This document shows positions 18,101-26,655 of a stretch of 64,000 bases of DNA, piece by piece. Position numbers and translations under genes: made by a program. The first letter of the stretch is position 1, and each line of letters begins with the position of its first letter. This DNA comes from JBBSOK01 sp965219125 (GTDB lineage: Bacteria; Bacteroidota; Bacteroidia; Flavobacteriales; Flavobacteriaceae), in contig CBDCMO010000002.1 in NCBI GenBank assembly GCA_965219125.1, positions 558,001 to 622,000 of the forward strand, in the 5' to 3' direction. Below the pieces are notes generated by a model that was given only the letters and a program-made list of their open reading frames with translations, did not search any database and was not told the origin of the DNA.

Positions 18101-19739
18101 AAAAAGTCATATTCCTTTGTTGCTAATCGTTTGCGCGGTTATTTTTTTAGTTAATCTAGATGCGCTTTGGGTGAATATAATGGAAGCTCGAAATTTCATC
18201 ACCGCAAGAGAAATGCTTACCGATAGTCATTGGCTTTTAACAACAATGAATGGCGAACCTCGCTACGAAAAACCACCCTTACCAACTTGGCTTACAGCAA
18301 TTTCAGCATCTATCTTTGGATTGAAAAGCCTATTCGCATTACGGTTACCAGCCGCATTAATTACGTGTATGTTGGTTTACGTTAGCTATAAACTTGCTAG
18401 TTTATTTACCGAAAATAAAACCTACGCCTTTATAAGTTCGTTGATTTTGGCGACATCTTTCTATATCGTATTTTCAGGACGCGACGGTACTTGGGATATT
18501 TTTACCCACGGATTTATGATAGTTTGTATCTATCAACTCTACAAATTTTTTACGGACGACGTTAAAAAATACGAACGAGCTGTTATCGCTGCTCTGTTTT
18601 TTGGATGCTCCTTTATGAGTAAAGGTCCCGTTTCATTGTATGCTTTGCTTCTACCCTTTTTAATTTCGTTTGGCATTGTTTATAAATTCAGAAATTTTAA
18701 AAGTCGAATTTTACCTTTGCTACTATTTCTCATAATTGCAGCAGCGCTTTCAACTTGGTGGCATTTTTACACCTTAAAATTTGACCCAATAACTGCTGCA
18801 GCCATTACCCAAAAGGAAACTACCAATTGGATTAGTTATGAAACCAAACCCTTTTATTACTATTGGAGTTTTGTAACCCAAAGCGGTATTTGGACGATTC
18901 CTGCATTTATTGCGTTGCTATATCCATATTTAAAAAATAAGGTTTTCAATAAGAAAGCATATTTATTTACATTTCTGTGGACGATTATTTCGGTGATATT
19001 ACTATCTATTATTCCAGAAAAGAAATCTCGATACTTACTTCCAGTCTTAATTCCAGTGGCATTAAATACAGGATTTTATATTGAATATCTTTTCAGAAAA
19101 TTTAAAGACCTGCCTACCGACAAGGCAGGAAAGAAGAATAAAGCTGAAACAATTCCGGTCTATTTTAATTTTGGATTGATTGCCTTTATTGGTTTGGCTT
19201 TCCCAATTGCAGGATTTTTTTTATTGAAGGATAATCTTTCGGGAAAATGGATTTGGTTTATTTTATTGAGCCTTTCGTTATTTTTAATTGGGATTTTAAT
19301 AGTCCAAAACCTGTGGAAGAAAAAAATTAAAATGGTTTTCTATCTTACCATTTCATTTATAATAGCCATTATTTGCTTCGGAATGCCAATTGCAAAGTCA
19401 GTCACTTCAAATCCTGATTACAACGAAATTTCAAAACTGAATAATTGGGAAGCTGATACAGGTTTGCCTGTTTATGAATTTACCTATTACACACCTGAAT
19501 TAATTTGGAATTACGGCAACAAACTTGAAGTCTTAGCGGTTGGAGATGAAATAAATATTCCTTTTGATGATGAATTTGGCGTTTTGGTAGATTCTGAAAA
19601 CATAGAGCGTTTTGAAAAAACCTTCAAAAAATTTAAGATTGAAAAGGTTAAGAGCTATGATATGAATCCGCAACCAGCAGAAAGCCGAAGCCATAAAAGT
19701 AGGTTGGCGAGGGATTTGTATTTGGTTTCGAAGAAGTAA
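18087..19739 (+). CDS. GT39 / ArnT-like integral membrane glycosyltransferase
   Basis: 550 residues with about 12 predicted membrane segments. The first extracellular loop contains the acidic EARNFITAREML segment followed by GEPRYEKPPLPTW, typical of ArnT/PMT (GT-C) transferases that move a sugar from polyprenyl phosphate to lipid A or another acceptor in the periplasm. The C-terminal 100 residues are soluble. A palindrome typical of dispersed repeats is inserted in frame at 19109-19129 (see findings). It overlaps the LAB_N gene by 14 bases, making it last gene of the operon. The donor sugar and acceptor cannot be read from sequence. Confidence 0.93.
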   Translation: MRIPKKSHIPLLLIVCAVIFLVNLDALWVNIMEARNFITAREMLTDSHWLLTTMNGEPRYEKPPLPTWLTAISASIFGLKSLFALRLPAALITCMLVYVSYKLASLFTENKTYAFISSLILATSFYIVFSGRDGTWDIFTHGFMIVCIYQLYKFFTDDVKKYERAVIAALFFGCSFMSKGPVSLYALLLPFLISFGIVYKFRNFKSRILPLLLFLIIAAALSTWWHFYTLKFDPITAAAITQKETTNWISYETKPFYYYWSFVTQSGIWTIPAFIALLYPYLKNKVFNKKAYLFTFLWTIISVILLSIIPEKKSRYLLPVLIPVALNTGFYIEYLFRKFKDLPTDKAGKKNKAETIPVYFNFGLIAFIGLAFPIAGFFLLKDNLSGKWIWFILLSLSLFLIGILIVQNLWKKKIKMVFYLTISFIIAIICFGMPIAKSVTSNPDYNEISKLNNWEADTGLPVYEFTYYTPELIWNYGNKLEVLAVGDEINIPFDDEFGVLVDSENIERFEKTFKKFKIEKVKSYDMNPQPAESRSHKSRLARDLYLVSKK

Positions 19740-19779
19740 ATTGAATTAGTTTAATTAAGAAGATATTTTCAAAAGAAGC

Positions 19780-20349
19780 TTAACTTTTCACATATCTATG
19801 CTGCGCCCAAACTTGAAACTTGTAAAATACAAAGCCAATAATTCCGCCCATTATCATTCCGCTTAAAATATCTAACGGATAATGCACGCCAACATAAACG
19901 CGGCTGTAAGCGGTTAAAAATGCCCAAAACAAAAGTAGAAAAGGTAAATAATAATACTGTTTCTTTAATAGCAAACCCAAAAATACTGCCGCAGCCATAG
20001 AGCTTGCTGCGTGTGCGGAAAAATAACCAAACCTACCACAGCCATCAGCAACAAAACGCATAATTGGTTTTAAGCTTTCAACTTGACAAGGTCTCGGACG
20101 TTTAATTCCGTATTTAAAAAGGTTTGAAATTTGGTCTGTTGCCGTAATCATTAATGCAGCGGCAATGCAAACCACCAATGTTCCCTTCCACCCAAAATTT
20201 TTAAATACTAAATATAAAAGTAAGGCGTATAAAGGAATAGACGACCATTTGTTGGTCATAAAAAGCCAAAACCCATCCCAAGAAGTACTGCCCAGATTAT
20301 TCAGGAATATAAAAAGTTGGGTGTCGTATTTTAGGAGTTCGTCGAGCAT
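19780..20349 (-). CDS. PAP2-family phosphatase (lipid A or undecaprenyl pyrophosphate phosphatase)
   Basis: 189-residue membrane phosphatase with all three PAP2 motifs: KYGIKRPRP, the histidine motif in a variant form (YFSAHAASS instead of PSGH), and SRVYVGVHYPLD. The family removes phosphate from lipid phosphates on the periplasmic side. It is convergent with the GT39 gene and may dephosphorylate lipid A or recycle the undecaprenyl carrier used by that set. The Ala in place of Gly in the second motif is common among Bacteroidota homologues. Confidence 0.92.
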   Translation of the reverse strand: MLDELLKYDTQLFIFLNNLGSTSWDGFWLFMTNKWSSIPLYALLLYLVFKNFGWKGTLVVCIAAALMITATDQISNLFKYGIKRPRPCQVESLKPIMRFVADGCGRFGYFSAHAASSMAAAVFLGLLLKKQYYYLPFLLLFWAFLTAYSRVYVGVHYPLDILSGMIMGGIIGFVFYKFQVWAQHRYVKS

Positions 20350-20366
20350 TATTAGAAGTTCCTGGC

Positions 20367-20825
20367 TTATTCAGAATTGTATTTTCGGATTACTTCTCTA
20401 TACAACTTGTCCGAAAGTCTGAAACCATTTGTAATTAATATATCTACAGTAGTTTTAAAATTAGTAATCAAATCTTTTTCCTTTGCTAATATCAAAATTG
20501 CAAGAGTTCCTGTAGTTTGAATGCCTAAATCATTTGCCATTTTGCGGCCTTTAAGCTCGTCAATAATTATTTTGTAGTTTTCGTTTTCTAATGCCAAAGC
20601 TATGGCGCTTGCTTCACCTTTATCCAATTCTTTAAAAAGATTTTCTAATTGAATCTTGTCTTTAGGATTTTCAATCTTAATCCAATTTGGCAGTGGTTGT
20701 CCAAATTCTTCTTTTGTAATATCTGTAATAAGGATTTCGCCAAACAGATTCTTTAATATATCAAGAATGTTTGCATTATATAATGAAATCAAGCAACTTG
20801 TGTCTGCGATTAAGATTTGAGCCAC
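20367..20825 (-). CDS. DUF3368 PIN-like toxin
   Basis: 152 residues. The N-terminal LIADTSCLISLYN gives the first PIN-domain Asp, GEASAIALALE the conserved Glu, and IIIDELKGRKMANDLGI the second acidic centre. DUF3368 proteins are PIN-type predicted RNases that pair with small UPF0175 proteins, and the upstream gene is exactly that. The two frames overlap by 16 bases, with the antitoxin first. Target RNA unknown. Confidence 0.88.
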   Translation of the reverse strand: MAQILIADTSCLISLYNANILDILKNLFGEILITDITKEEFGQPLPNWIKIENPKDKIQLENLFKELDKGEASAIALALENENYKIIIDELKGRKMANDLGIQTTGTLAILILAKEKDLITNFKTTVDILITNGFRLSDKLYREVIRKYNSE

Positions 20826-21037
20826 TCTAAAGATTTTTGAATGTCCTCAATAGTTTCGCTGAAAACCGAATAACCATATTGACCTATGGTTTCTATAAAT
20901 TTACGTTTACTTATGCCAACTAAATCTGCCGCTTGCCCAGAGGAAAGCTCGCCAGATTCAAACAAAATACCGGCCACATGCATTTTTACATCGTAGTCAT
21001 TAACTGATTCTGGTACTTTTAATTCTAAAGTTTTCAT
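20810..21037 (-). CDS. UPF0175 family antitoxin
   Basis: 75-residue protein. SSGQAADLVGISKRKFIETIGQYG forms a helix-turn-helix-like segment characteristic of UPF0175, preceded by a beta strand (LELKVPESV). It should bind and neutralise the overlapping DUF3368 toxin and repress the pair. A TATCTTTAC sequence just upstream on the minus strand (around 21045) may be the -7 box. Confidence 0.88.
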   Translation of the reverse strand: MKTLELKVPESVNDYDVKMHVAGILFESGELSSGQAADLVGISKRKFIETIGQYGYSVFSETIEDIQKSLEWLKS

Positions 21038-21074
21038 TGTTACGTAAAGATATGTTATTTACTTCAATTAAATC

Positions 21075-21305
21075 TCAATCCTCCTCATACCTAGCAATCT
21101 CCCTATCATAAAAAGCAGTTGCTTCAACAATCAAATTTTCAACTTCAGCTTCCAATTCTTTTTGGTCGTGGTTGTCAAATTCTTCAAGCCATTCAACCTC
21201 ATCGTCTTCAAGATTAATTATAAAACGAGGAAATTCAGTATGTATTACAAAAATTGCAGTTGGATAATCACTATTATCGCCGAGTAAGTATTTTGGGAAA
21301 TCCAT
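21075..21305 (-). CDS. Small acidic hypothetical protein
   Basis: 76 residues, very acidic (VEWLEEFDNHDQKELEAEVENL). No family recognised. The layout, a beta-rich first half and a helical acidic tail, is seen in small conserved flavobacterial proteins. It lies 37 bases upstream of the antitoxin on the same strand, so it could share its transcript. Confidence 0.7.
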   Translation of the reverse strand: MDFPKYLLGDNSDYPTAIFVIHTEFPRFIINLEDDEVEWLEEFDNHDQKELEAEVENLIVEATAFYDREIARYEED

Positions 21306-21313
21306 TTCTTTTA

Positions 21314-21365
21314 AGTTATGAGTTTTTTCGAGTTATGAGTGCAGAGTTATGAGTTATGAGTTATA
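21314..21365. repeat. Short tandem repeat of GAGTTATGAGT
   Basis: The words GAGTTATGAGT, GAGTTATGAG and TTATGAGTT recur several times within about 50 bases between the small acidic gene and the MATE gene. No function is evident. Confidence 0.6.
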
Positions 21366-21404
21366 AATTTTATTTATTTTTTTAATAAGTCTTTTTTGGA
21401 GCAC

Positions 21405-22802
21405 CTATGTAATTTCCCCTTCGGGGGCTAGGGGGATTTTTATTAATTTCTTCGAAAGATAATTAAATCTGATGAATAACATTATGCCGCTGGCAGATAA
21501 TCCCGCCAAAAGTCCGTACCAAATCCCCATACTTTCTAAACTTGTATGCATACTCAAGTAATATGAAATGGGGAAACCGATTATCCAATACGAGATAAAA
21601 CAGATTACAGTTGGTATTTTTACATCTTGCATACCGCGCAACGCACCCAAAGCTACAACTTGCAGCGCATCGGTAAATTGAAAAATTGCCGCAATTATTA
21701 ATAATTGAGCAGCAATTGCCACAACTTCGTGGTTATCGGCAAAGTCTTTTACACTATTATAGTCAAGAAACATTTTAGGTAATTCGCCACTAAATAATAT
21801 AAATCCAATTGCGAAAACCAATGATAGTATTGAAGTCAACAAGAAAATTGAAATGGCAACTCTCCTTAATTCTTTGAAGTTTTTTAATCCCTTTTGATTG
21901 CCAACGCGAATCATCGCTGCCACGCTAAAACCCATTGCCACCATAAACGTCATTGAAGCAAGATTTAAAGCAATCTGGTTTGCAGCTTGTGGATTCTTCC
22001 CCAAAATACCCGAAAGCCACACAGCCGAGGTAAAAATACCAACTTCAAAAAACATTTGCATAGCCGACGGAAAACCAAGCCCCAACAACTTTTTCAACAT
22101 CTTTTTACTTAAAGTGAAAATTTTAATGCCCGTAACAAAATAATGCGATTTCTCTTTTTTACTCAACAAATACCACAAATAGGCAACCATTACAACCCGC
22201 GATGCCAACGTACCAATTGCGGCACCAACAACACCCAACTCCGGCGCACCAAATTTTCCGAAGATAAACATGTAATTTAAAATCACGTTTACAATATTCG
22301 CAACAATTGTAGCGTACATCGGGAAATGCGTCATAGAAAGTCCGTCGCTAAACTGCTTAAAACCTTGAAAGATAATTAAGGGAACTAATGAAGCTGCCAC
22401 CAAAGTCAAATAAGGCAATGCCAAATCTACCACTTCAGGTGGTTGTTTCATCATATACATCAACGGTTTTGCTGCCATCACCATCGCAAAAAGCGCTAAA
22501 CCGAGAACAATGCATAAAAAAAGACCGTGTTTAAAGGAAGATTTTCCCTTTTCATGATTGCCTTCTGCATCTGCTTCGGCAACCAAAGGCGTAATTGCTG
22601 TGGAAAAACCAACACCAACGCTCATTGCCACAAACATAAAACTATTGCCCAACGAAACCGCGGCAAGTTCCGCTGTTCCCAATTGGCCAACCATAACATT
22701 ATCCACCAACGCCACAACTTGGTGCCCCAACATTCCCAAAATAACGGGAGTTGCCAGTTTGGTATTAAATTTAAATTCGCGTGTATAATCTGAAAAAGCC
22801 AA
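21405..22802 (-). CDS. MATE family multidrug efflux transporter
   Basis: 465 residues, 12 predicted membrane helices in two homologous halves. VILGMLGHQVVALVDNVMVG and GTAELAAVSLGNS at the N-terminus are typical of the NorM branch. It exports cationic drugs against Na+ or H+. The start is TTG at 22802: the next residues (AFSDYTREFKFN) align with the usual flavobacterial N-terminus and no ATG fits. The last residues, IPLAPEGEIT, are encoded by a REP-like palindrome, so the C-terminus seems to have been replaced by a dispersed repeat. Confidence 0.94.
   Translation of the reverse strand: MAFSDYTREFKFNTKLATPVILGMLGHQVVALVDNVMVGQLGTAELAAVSLGNSFMFVAMSVGVGFSTAITPLVAEADAEGNHEKGKSSFKHGLFLCIVLGLALFAMVMAAKPLMYMMKQPPEVVDLALPYLTLVAASLVPLIIFQGFKQFSDGLSMTHFPMYATIVANIVNVILNYMFIFGKFGAPELGVVGAAIGTLASRVVMVAYLWYLLSKKEKSHYFVTGIKIFTLSKKMLKKLLGLGFPSAMQMFFEVGIFTSAVWLSGILGKNPQAANQIALNLASMTFMVAMGFSVAAMIRVGNQKGLKNFKELRRVAISIFLLTSILSLVFAIGFILFSGELPKMFLDYNSVKDFADNHEVVAIAAQLLIIAAIFQFTDALQVVALGALRGMQDVKIPTVICFISYWIIGFPISYYLSMHTSLESMGIWYGLLAGLSASGIMLFIRFNYLSKKLIKIPLAPEGEIT
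21409..21440. repeat. REP-like palindrome forming the end of the MATE gene
   Basis: The sequence CCCCTTCGGGGGCTAGGGGG is a G/C-rich hairpin in an AT-rich surrounding. I recall very similar dispersed units in other flavobacterial genomes. It covers the stop codon and the last codons of the transporter. Confidence 0.6.
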
Positions 22803-22881
22803 GTAAATAAATTTTGCGCAAATATAGTTGTTGCTTTTTTTAGAATAGCTTTGCGGTGAATAAAAAAGTACGAAGTTCAGA

Positions 22882-22923
22882 GGTCGATGAGTTTAGAGAA
22901 CTAAACTTATAAACGCATCGACC
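22882..22923. promoter_or_regulatory. Long perfect hairpin upstream of the ABC exporter
   Basis: GGTCGATG (22882-22889) pairs with CATCGACC (22916-22923), and inside it GTTTAG pairs with CTAAAC around an AGAA loop. It lies 68 bases before the exporter start and lacks a T run, so it is either an operator, an mRNA leader structure or a small repeat. Confidence 0.5.
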
Positions 22924-22990
22924 AATCAACAAAATCAATAAAAATCCAGTCTAGAAAATAACAATCGAGACTGATATATCATACTAAAAA

Positions 22991-24829
22991 ATGGCGCGTC
23001 CCCAACCAAAATCCATCACCGATAAAGAAGAGAAAACCAGTGTTAAAGACTCTTTTAAAGCTCTAAAGACCATTCCAAGGTTTTTTAGGGAAATATACAG
23101 AAGTAGCCCAAAGTTATTTTTACTGAACGCTTTTAGCAGACTTATAAACGCCTTTACGCCCGTAGTAATTCTTTGGGTGGGCAAAATGATTATTGATGAA
23201 ATTATTCTACAAGTTTCCTTGGAGGATAAAGATTTCACAATGCTTTGGCAGTATGTTATAATTGAATTTTCAGTCGCAGTCCTTTCAGATTTGTTAGGAA
23301 GATTAATCAATTTAACCGACGGACTTTTGGGCGACCTCTACTCCAACGCATCTTCAGAAAAGATTATTCGTAAAACCGCCGAGCTTACCATTGCGCAATT
23401 GGAAGACCCCGAGTTTTATGATAAACTGGAGCGTGCCAGAACCCAAACAAACAGCCGTGTAGATTTAATGAGCAACGCGTTGGGACAAGCAGAAAGCATT
23501 ATATCCATAATCACCTTTATATCGGGATTAATTTATTTTGAACCAATTTTAATATTAATATTAATCCTAAGCATTATTCCGTCCTTTATAAATGAAGCAA
23601 AATTCAGCAGTACGCGCTATTCCTTGGCAAGAAGTTGGACTGCAGAAAGACGCGAATTGGATTACCTCCGTTTTATAGGCGCCAACAATCAAACAGCCAA
23701 GGAAATCAAACTTTTTGGCTTGACGGATTTTATTGCCGAACGCTTTAAAAATCTTTCAACAGACTATTATGTAATCAATAAAAAGCTTTCGCTTAGGCAA
23801 AGTGCGTACGGTTCCATATTTAATATTCTGGGCGTGCTAAGTTATTATGGCGCGTATGTGTATATTATTTTGCGTGTGCTTACCGGTGTAATTACTATTG
23901 GGGAACTTACCTTTTTATCGGGTTCGTTTAATAGACTTCGTACTAATTTGCAAGGTTTCTTTTCCCGCTTTACCCGCATTTCCGAAAGTGCACTGTACCT
24001 TCAGGATTATTTCGATTTTATAGATTTAACGGTTGAACAAGATGCAGATTTCTATATGCCAATGCCGACCAAAATAACGCATGGCTTTGAAATAAACAAT
24101 CTACATTTTGCGTATGCAGGTAGTGAAACCGAAGTGCTTAAAGGCGTTACCTTTAAAATGAAAGCTGGCGAAAAAATGGCTTTTGTTGGGCAGAATGGTG
24201 CCGGCAAAACAACCTTGATAAAACTATTTCTACGTTTTTACGAACCAACCGAAGGCGAAATTTTATTAGACGGCATAAACATCAACAAATTTGATGTAGA
24301 CGAATACCGAAAACGTTTTGGTGTAATTTTTCAAGATTTCTTTAAATATGAATTTACCTTACGCGAAAACATTGCCGTAGGAAACATAGAAGAAGTTAAT
24401 AATGATGAAGTAATAGGCTACGCTGCCAGCAAAAGTCTAGCCGAGCAAGTTGTAAATGAAATGGCAGACGGCATTGAGCAGCGCCTTGGCAGACGCTTTT
24501 ACAAAGGCACAGAACTCAGCGGCGGCCAATGGCAAAAAGTAGCATTAGCGCGAGCTTATATGAAGGACGCCGATATTATGGTGTTGGATGAACCAACAAG
24601 CGCCCTGGACGCCCAAGCAGAATTTGATGTTTTTGAACGTTTTATCGCCCTCACAAAAGGCAAAACCAGCATTATAATAAGCCACCGCTTTAGCACTGTA
24701 CGTATGGCAGACCGTATTTTGGTATTGCAGGACGGCCGCGTTTTAGAACTAGGCACCCACGAAGCATTAATGGCAAACGGTAAGTTGTACGCAGATTTGT
24801 TTAAGTTGCAGGCGGCGGGATATCAGTAG
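22991..24829 (+). CDS. ABC exporter, fused membrane and ATPase domains
   Basis: 612 residues. Six membrane helices occupy about residues 45 to 330, followed by the nucleotide-binding domain: Walker A GQNGAGKTT near 396, Q-loop VIFQDFF, signature LSGGQWQKVALARA, Walker B IMVLDEPTSALD and H-loop ISHRFS. This is the half-transporter type that dimerises to export lipids, peptides or drugs. The substrate is not evident. No partner gene adjoins. The cassette array starts 67 bases downstream. Confidence 0.95.
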   Translation: MARPQPKSITDKEEKTSVKDSFKALKTIPRFFREIYRSSPKLFLLNAFSRLINAFTPVVILWVGKMIIDEIILQVSLEDKDFTMLWQYVIIEFSVAVLSDLLGRLINLTDGLLGDLYSNASSEKIIRKTAELTIAQLEDPEFYDKLERARTQTNSRVDLMSNALGQAESIISIITFISGLIYFEPILILILILSIIPSFINEAKFSSTRYSLARSWTAERRELDYLRFIGANNQTAKEIKLFGLTDFIAERFKNLSTDYYVINKKLSLRQSAYGSIFNILGVLSYYGAYVYIILRVLTGVITIGELTFLSGSFNRLRTNLQGFFSRFTRISESALYLQDYFDFIDLTVEQDADFYMPMPTKITHGFEINNLHFAYAGSETEVLKGVTFKMKAGEKMAFVGQNGAGKTTLIKLFLRFYEPTEGEILLDGININKFDVDEYRKRFGVIFQDFFKYEFTLRENIAVGNIEEVNNDEVIGYAASKSLAEQVVNEMADGIEQRLGRRFYKGTELSGGQWQKVALARAYMKDADIMVLDEPTSALDAQAEFDVFERFIALTKGKTSIIISHRFSTVRMADRILVLQDGRVLELGTHEALMANGKLYADLFKLQAAGYQ

Positions 24830-24866
24830 GAAACTATTGTTTTGTTATATTTGAAAATATATAATG

Positions 24867-24905
24867 GGAATAAACGCTATAGTGTTTATCCGCATGTTAG
24901 CACAC
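24867..24905 (+). other. Left boundary of the cassette array (possible attI-like site)
   Basis: The near-palindrome ATAAACGCTATAGTGTTTAT lies just before GTTAGCACAC (24896-24905), the first cassette boundary box. Unlike every other box, this one is not preceded by a complete hairpin repeat, so it marks where the first cassette joins the chromosome. Confidence 0.45.
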
Positions 24906-24929
24906 ATTTAAAAAAAAACAATAACCAGA

Positions 24930-25433
24930 ATGATTAATTTTCGATATTTCAATCAACTTTATAAGAGTTTTAAGTCGGTTGGTGGATTTATTATTGGTGT
25001 TGTTGCAACACTCGCTACAATTTTATCAATTAAATATGAAAATGAAATTGGTTTAAATTTTTGGCTAATAATTATATTTTTTATTGTCTTAATTCTCGTT
25101 TTAACTCTATTTGACTTATCAATCCATTTTTTTAAAGAATCTTTAAATAAGTCACCGCGAATAATAAAAGTATTAACACGTAATAATGAAAAAATAATTT
25201 TAACTGAATACAGCGAAATGTTTCAAATTCAAGGTTTGGTAACAGTATTTCATTTCAATGATGAATTTGAAGATTTTGTGGGATATGGCGAAGTCATTAA
25301 TATTCAAAATGATAAAAAAATTCAAATACTAATTAAGAAATTAGTTGACGAAACTAAATACAAGGATTTAAATCAAATCAAAGCTGATATTATAGTTAAA
25401 CCTTTCGTTACTACAAAAACATTAGAAGAATGA
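24930..25433 (+). CDS. Hypothetical membrane protein, cassette 1
   Basis: 167 residues. Two membrane segments lie near 18 to 35 (GGFIIGVVATLATILSI) and 45 to 68 (FWLIIIFFIVLILVLTLFDL), followed by a soluble C-terminal domain of about 95 residues with beta-strand character. No family recognised. Its stop overlaps the start of the 120-residue gene (ATGA), so the two form a pair carried in one cassette. Very low GC compared with the exporter upstream, in line with acquisition. Confidence 0.8.
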   Translation: MINFRYFNQLYKSFKSVGGFIIGVVATLATILSIKYENEIGLNFWLIIIFFIVLILVLTLFDLSIHFFKESLNKSPRIIKVLTRNNEKIILTEYSEMFQIQGLVTVFHFNDEFEDFVGYGEVINIQNDKKIQILIKKLVDETKYKDLNQIKADIIVKPFVTTKTLEE

Positions 25434-25792
25434 AAATAGCAAAAGTCATAAAAATTCTTGACCCCTATACTTTAGTAATAAGTAAAGGCTCGAATGACAA
25501 TGTAAAAGTCGGGGAAATTTGTCTCGTTTATGAACTTGACAAAGAAGAATTAATTGACCCTGACACTAAGGAAAAATTAGGTGTATTAGAGATTGTAAAA
25601 GGATTTGGGAAAGTAATTCACGTTCAAGATAGATTATCGACAATCGAGTCAAACGAATTTGAAAAGAAAAGAATCGTACAAAAACCTATTTCGAGTTTTC
25701 AAAATTGGGAAGGCGAAAAAGAATCTTTTGAAAGTAAACCTGTTCCTTTTAAAAATCCAAAAATAAATGATTTGGTTAAAAAAGTGCGATAA
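25430..25792 (+). CDS. Hypothetical small beta-barrel protein, cassette 1
   Basis: 120 residues. The N-terminal half (KVIKILDPYTLVISKGS, DNVKVGEICLVYEL, then LGVLEIVKGFGKVIHV) reads like a short beta-barrel similar to those of FlgT-C or other small OB/SH3-like domains. The tail is polar and basic. Function unknown. It is translationally coupled to the preceding membrane protein, so the two probably act together at the membrane. The cassette repeat begins 6 bases after its stop. Confidence 0.78.
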   Translation: MKIAKVIKILDPYTLVISKGSNDNVKVGEICLVYELDKEELIDPDTKEKLGVLEIVKGFGKVIHVQDRLSTIESNEFEKKRIVQKPISSFQNWEGEKESFESKPVPFKNPKINDLVKKVR

Positions 25793-25797
25793 AAAAC

Positions 25798-25993
25798 GTG
25801 TGCTAACAATGTATAAAAAAAATAGGGCAAGTAAGTGCTAAACCCAATGTTTCAGGCGTATTTGCGAGGTCGCCAAATCTTTTGATTTGGCTTTTAGAAC
25901 AAAAATATAAAACAAAATGCAAAAGATTTGGCTTGTGGATAATCCGAAAGTTAATTGCTTATTTACAGCCCTACTTCTTTTATACTAAACGTT
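25798..25993 (+). repeat. Cassette-end repeat A (attC-like hairpin, subtype 1)
   Basis: Imperfect inverted repeat of about 196 bases. It starts with GTGTGCTAAC (25798-25807, exact reverse complement of the box at 24896-24905) then AATGTATAA, and ends TTATACTAAAC before GTT. The centre holds the hairpin GCCAAATCTTTTGATTTGGC and a further GATTTGGC copy. It shares this design with repeats B, D and E. Confidence 0.85.
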
Positions 25994-26049
25994 GTAGTGC
26001 ATTTAACGCAACCTAATGAAAAAAATACATCTAATAAAAAAGTAGAATT

Positions 26050-26427
26050 ATGAAAACGAAAACATTAATTTTAATCGGTCTTTTAATAACAGCATTTTCT
26101 TGTAGTAATGACGACAATAATGAAGTAAATATCGACGGACTTTATGTTGGAACTTTTGAACGAAATAATATGATTTCTAACGTTGAAATTAATTTGAACA
26201 GCGGAAATTTTTCTGGCGACAGCGATAGAACTAATTTCCCAGCTATTTATTTTGGGAATTTTTCAGTTCAAAAAAATTCATTGAATTTTGATAATGAACA
26301 GCTAATAATTACGACGGAATTCGACCCAAATCTTATTTTAGATGGTCAATGGAATTACGAATTTGAGAATAACACTCTAACAATGACTAACTCTATTGGA
26401 GATATTTATGTACTGACGAGAGAATAA
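26050..26427 (+). CDS. Small lipoprotein, cassette 2
   Basis: 125 residues with a lipoprotein signal (ILIGLLITAFSC, Cys18) followed by an Asp/Asn-rich linker. The mature part (IDGLYVGTFERNN, SGNFSGDSD, LDGQWNYEFENNTLTM) is a small antiparallel beta domain like the lipocalin-type flavobacterial lipoproteins. It would sit in the inner or outer membrane facing the periplasm. Function unknown. It is the only gene between boundary boxes GTTGTAGTGC and GCACTACAAC. Confidence 0.82.
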   Translation: MKTKTLILIGLLITAFSCSNDDNNEVNIDGLYVGTFERNNMISNVEINLNSGNFSGDSDRTNFPAIYFGNFSVQKNSLNFDNEQLIITTEFDPNLILDGQWNYEFENNTLTMTNSIGDIYVLTRE

Positions 26428-26432
26428 AAACG

Positions 26433-26614
26433 CACTACAACACCGTATATAGCTCATAGCTAATAAGTTGCCTAATTGAAGTTAAGGTATATTTGCAAGT
26501 CCGCCAAATTTTTTAATTTGGCTTATTGAAAAGAGAAAGATAATAAGAAAATTAAAAAATTCGGCTCTTGCTTAACCGAAAAGTTATCGCTAATTTGCAC
26601 GCTACGAGCCATAT
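26433..26614 (+). repeat. Cassette-end repeat B, left part (attC-like, subtype 1, split by IS110)
   Basis: Begins GCACTACAAC (26433-26442, exact reverse complement of 25991-26000) then ACCGTATATAGC. The central hairpin is GCCAAATTTTTTAATTTGGC. Its right arm GAGCCATAT stops at 26614 and resumes after the IS element as CGTTGTGTAC at 27881. Removing the IS restores an arm complementary to the left arm. Confidence 0.82.
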
Positions 26615-26655
26615 ACGTATTCCAAGGTCAAATCCTAATTAAAATACAAGTATTT

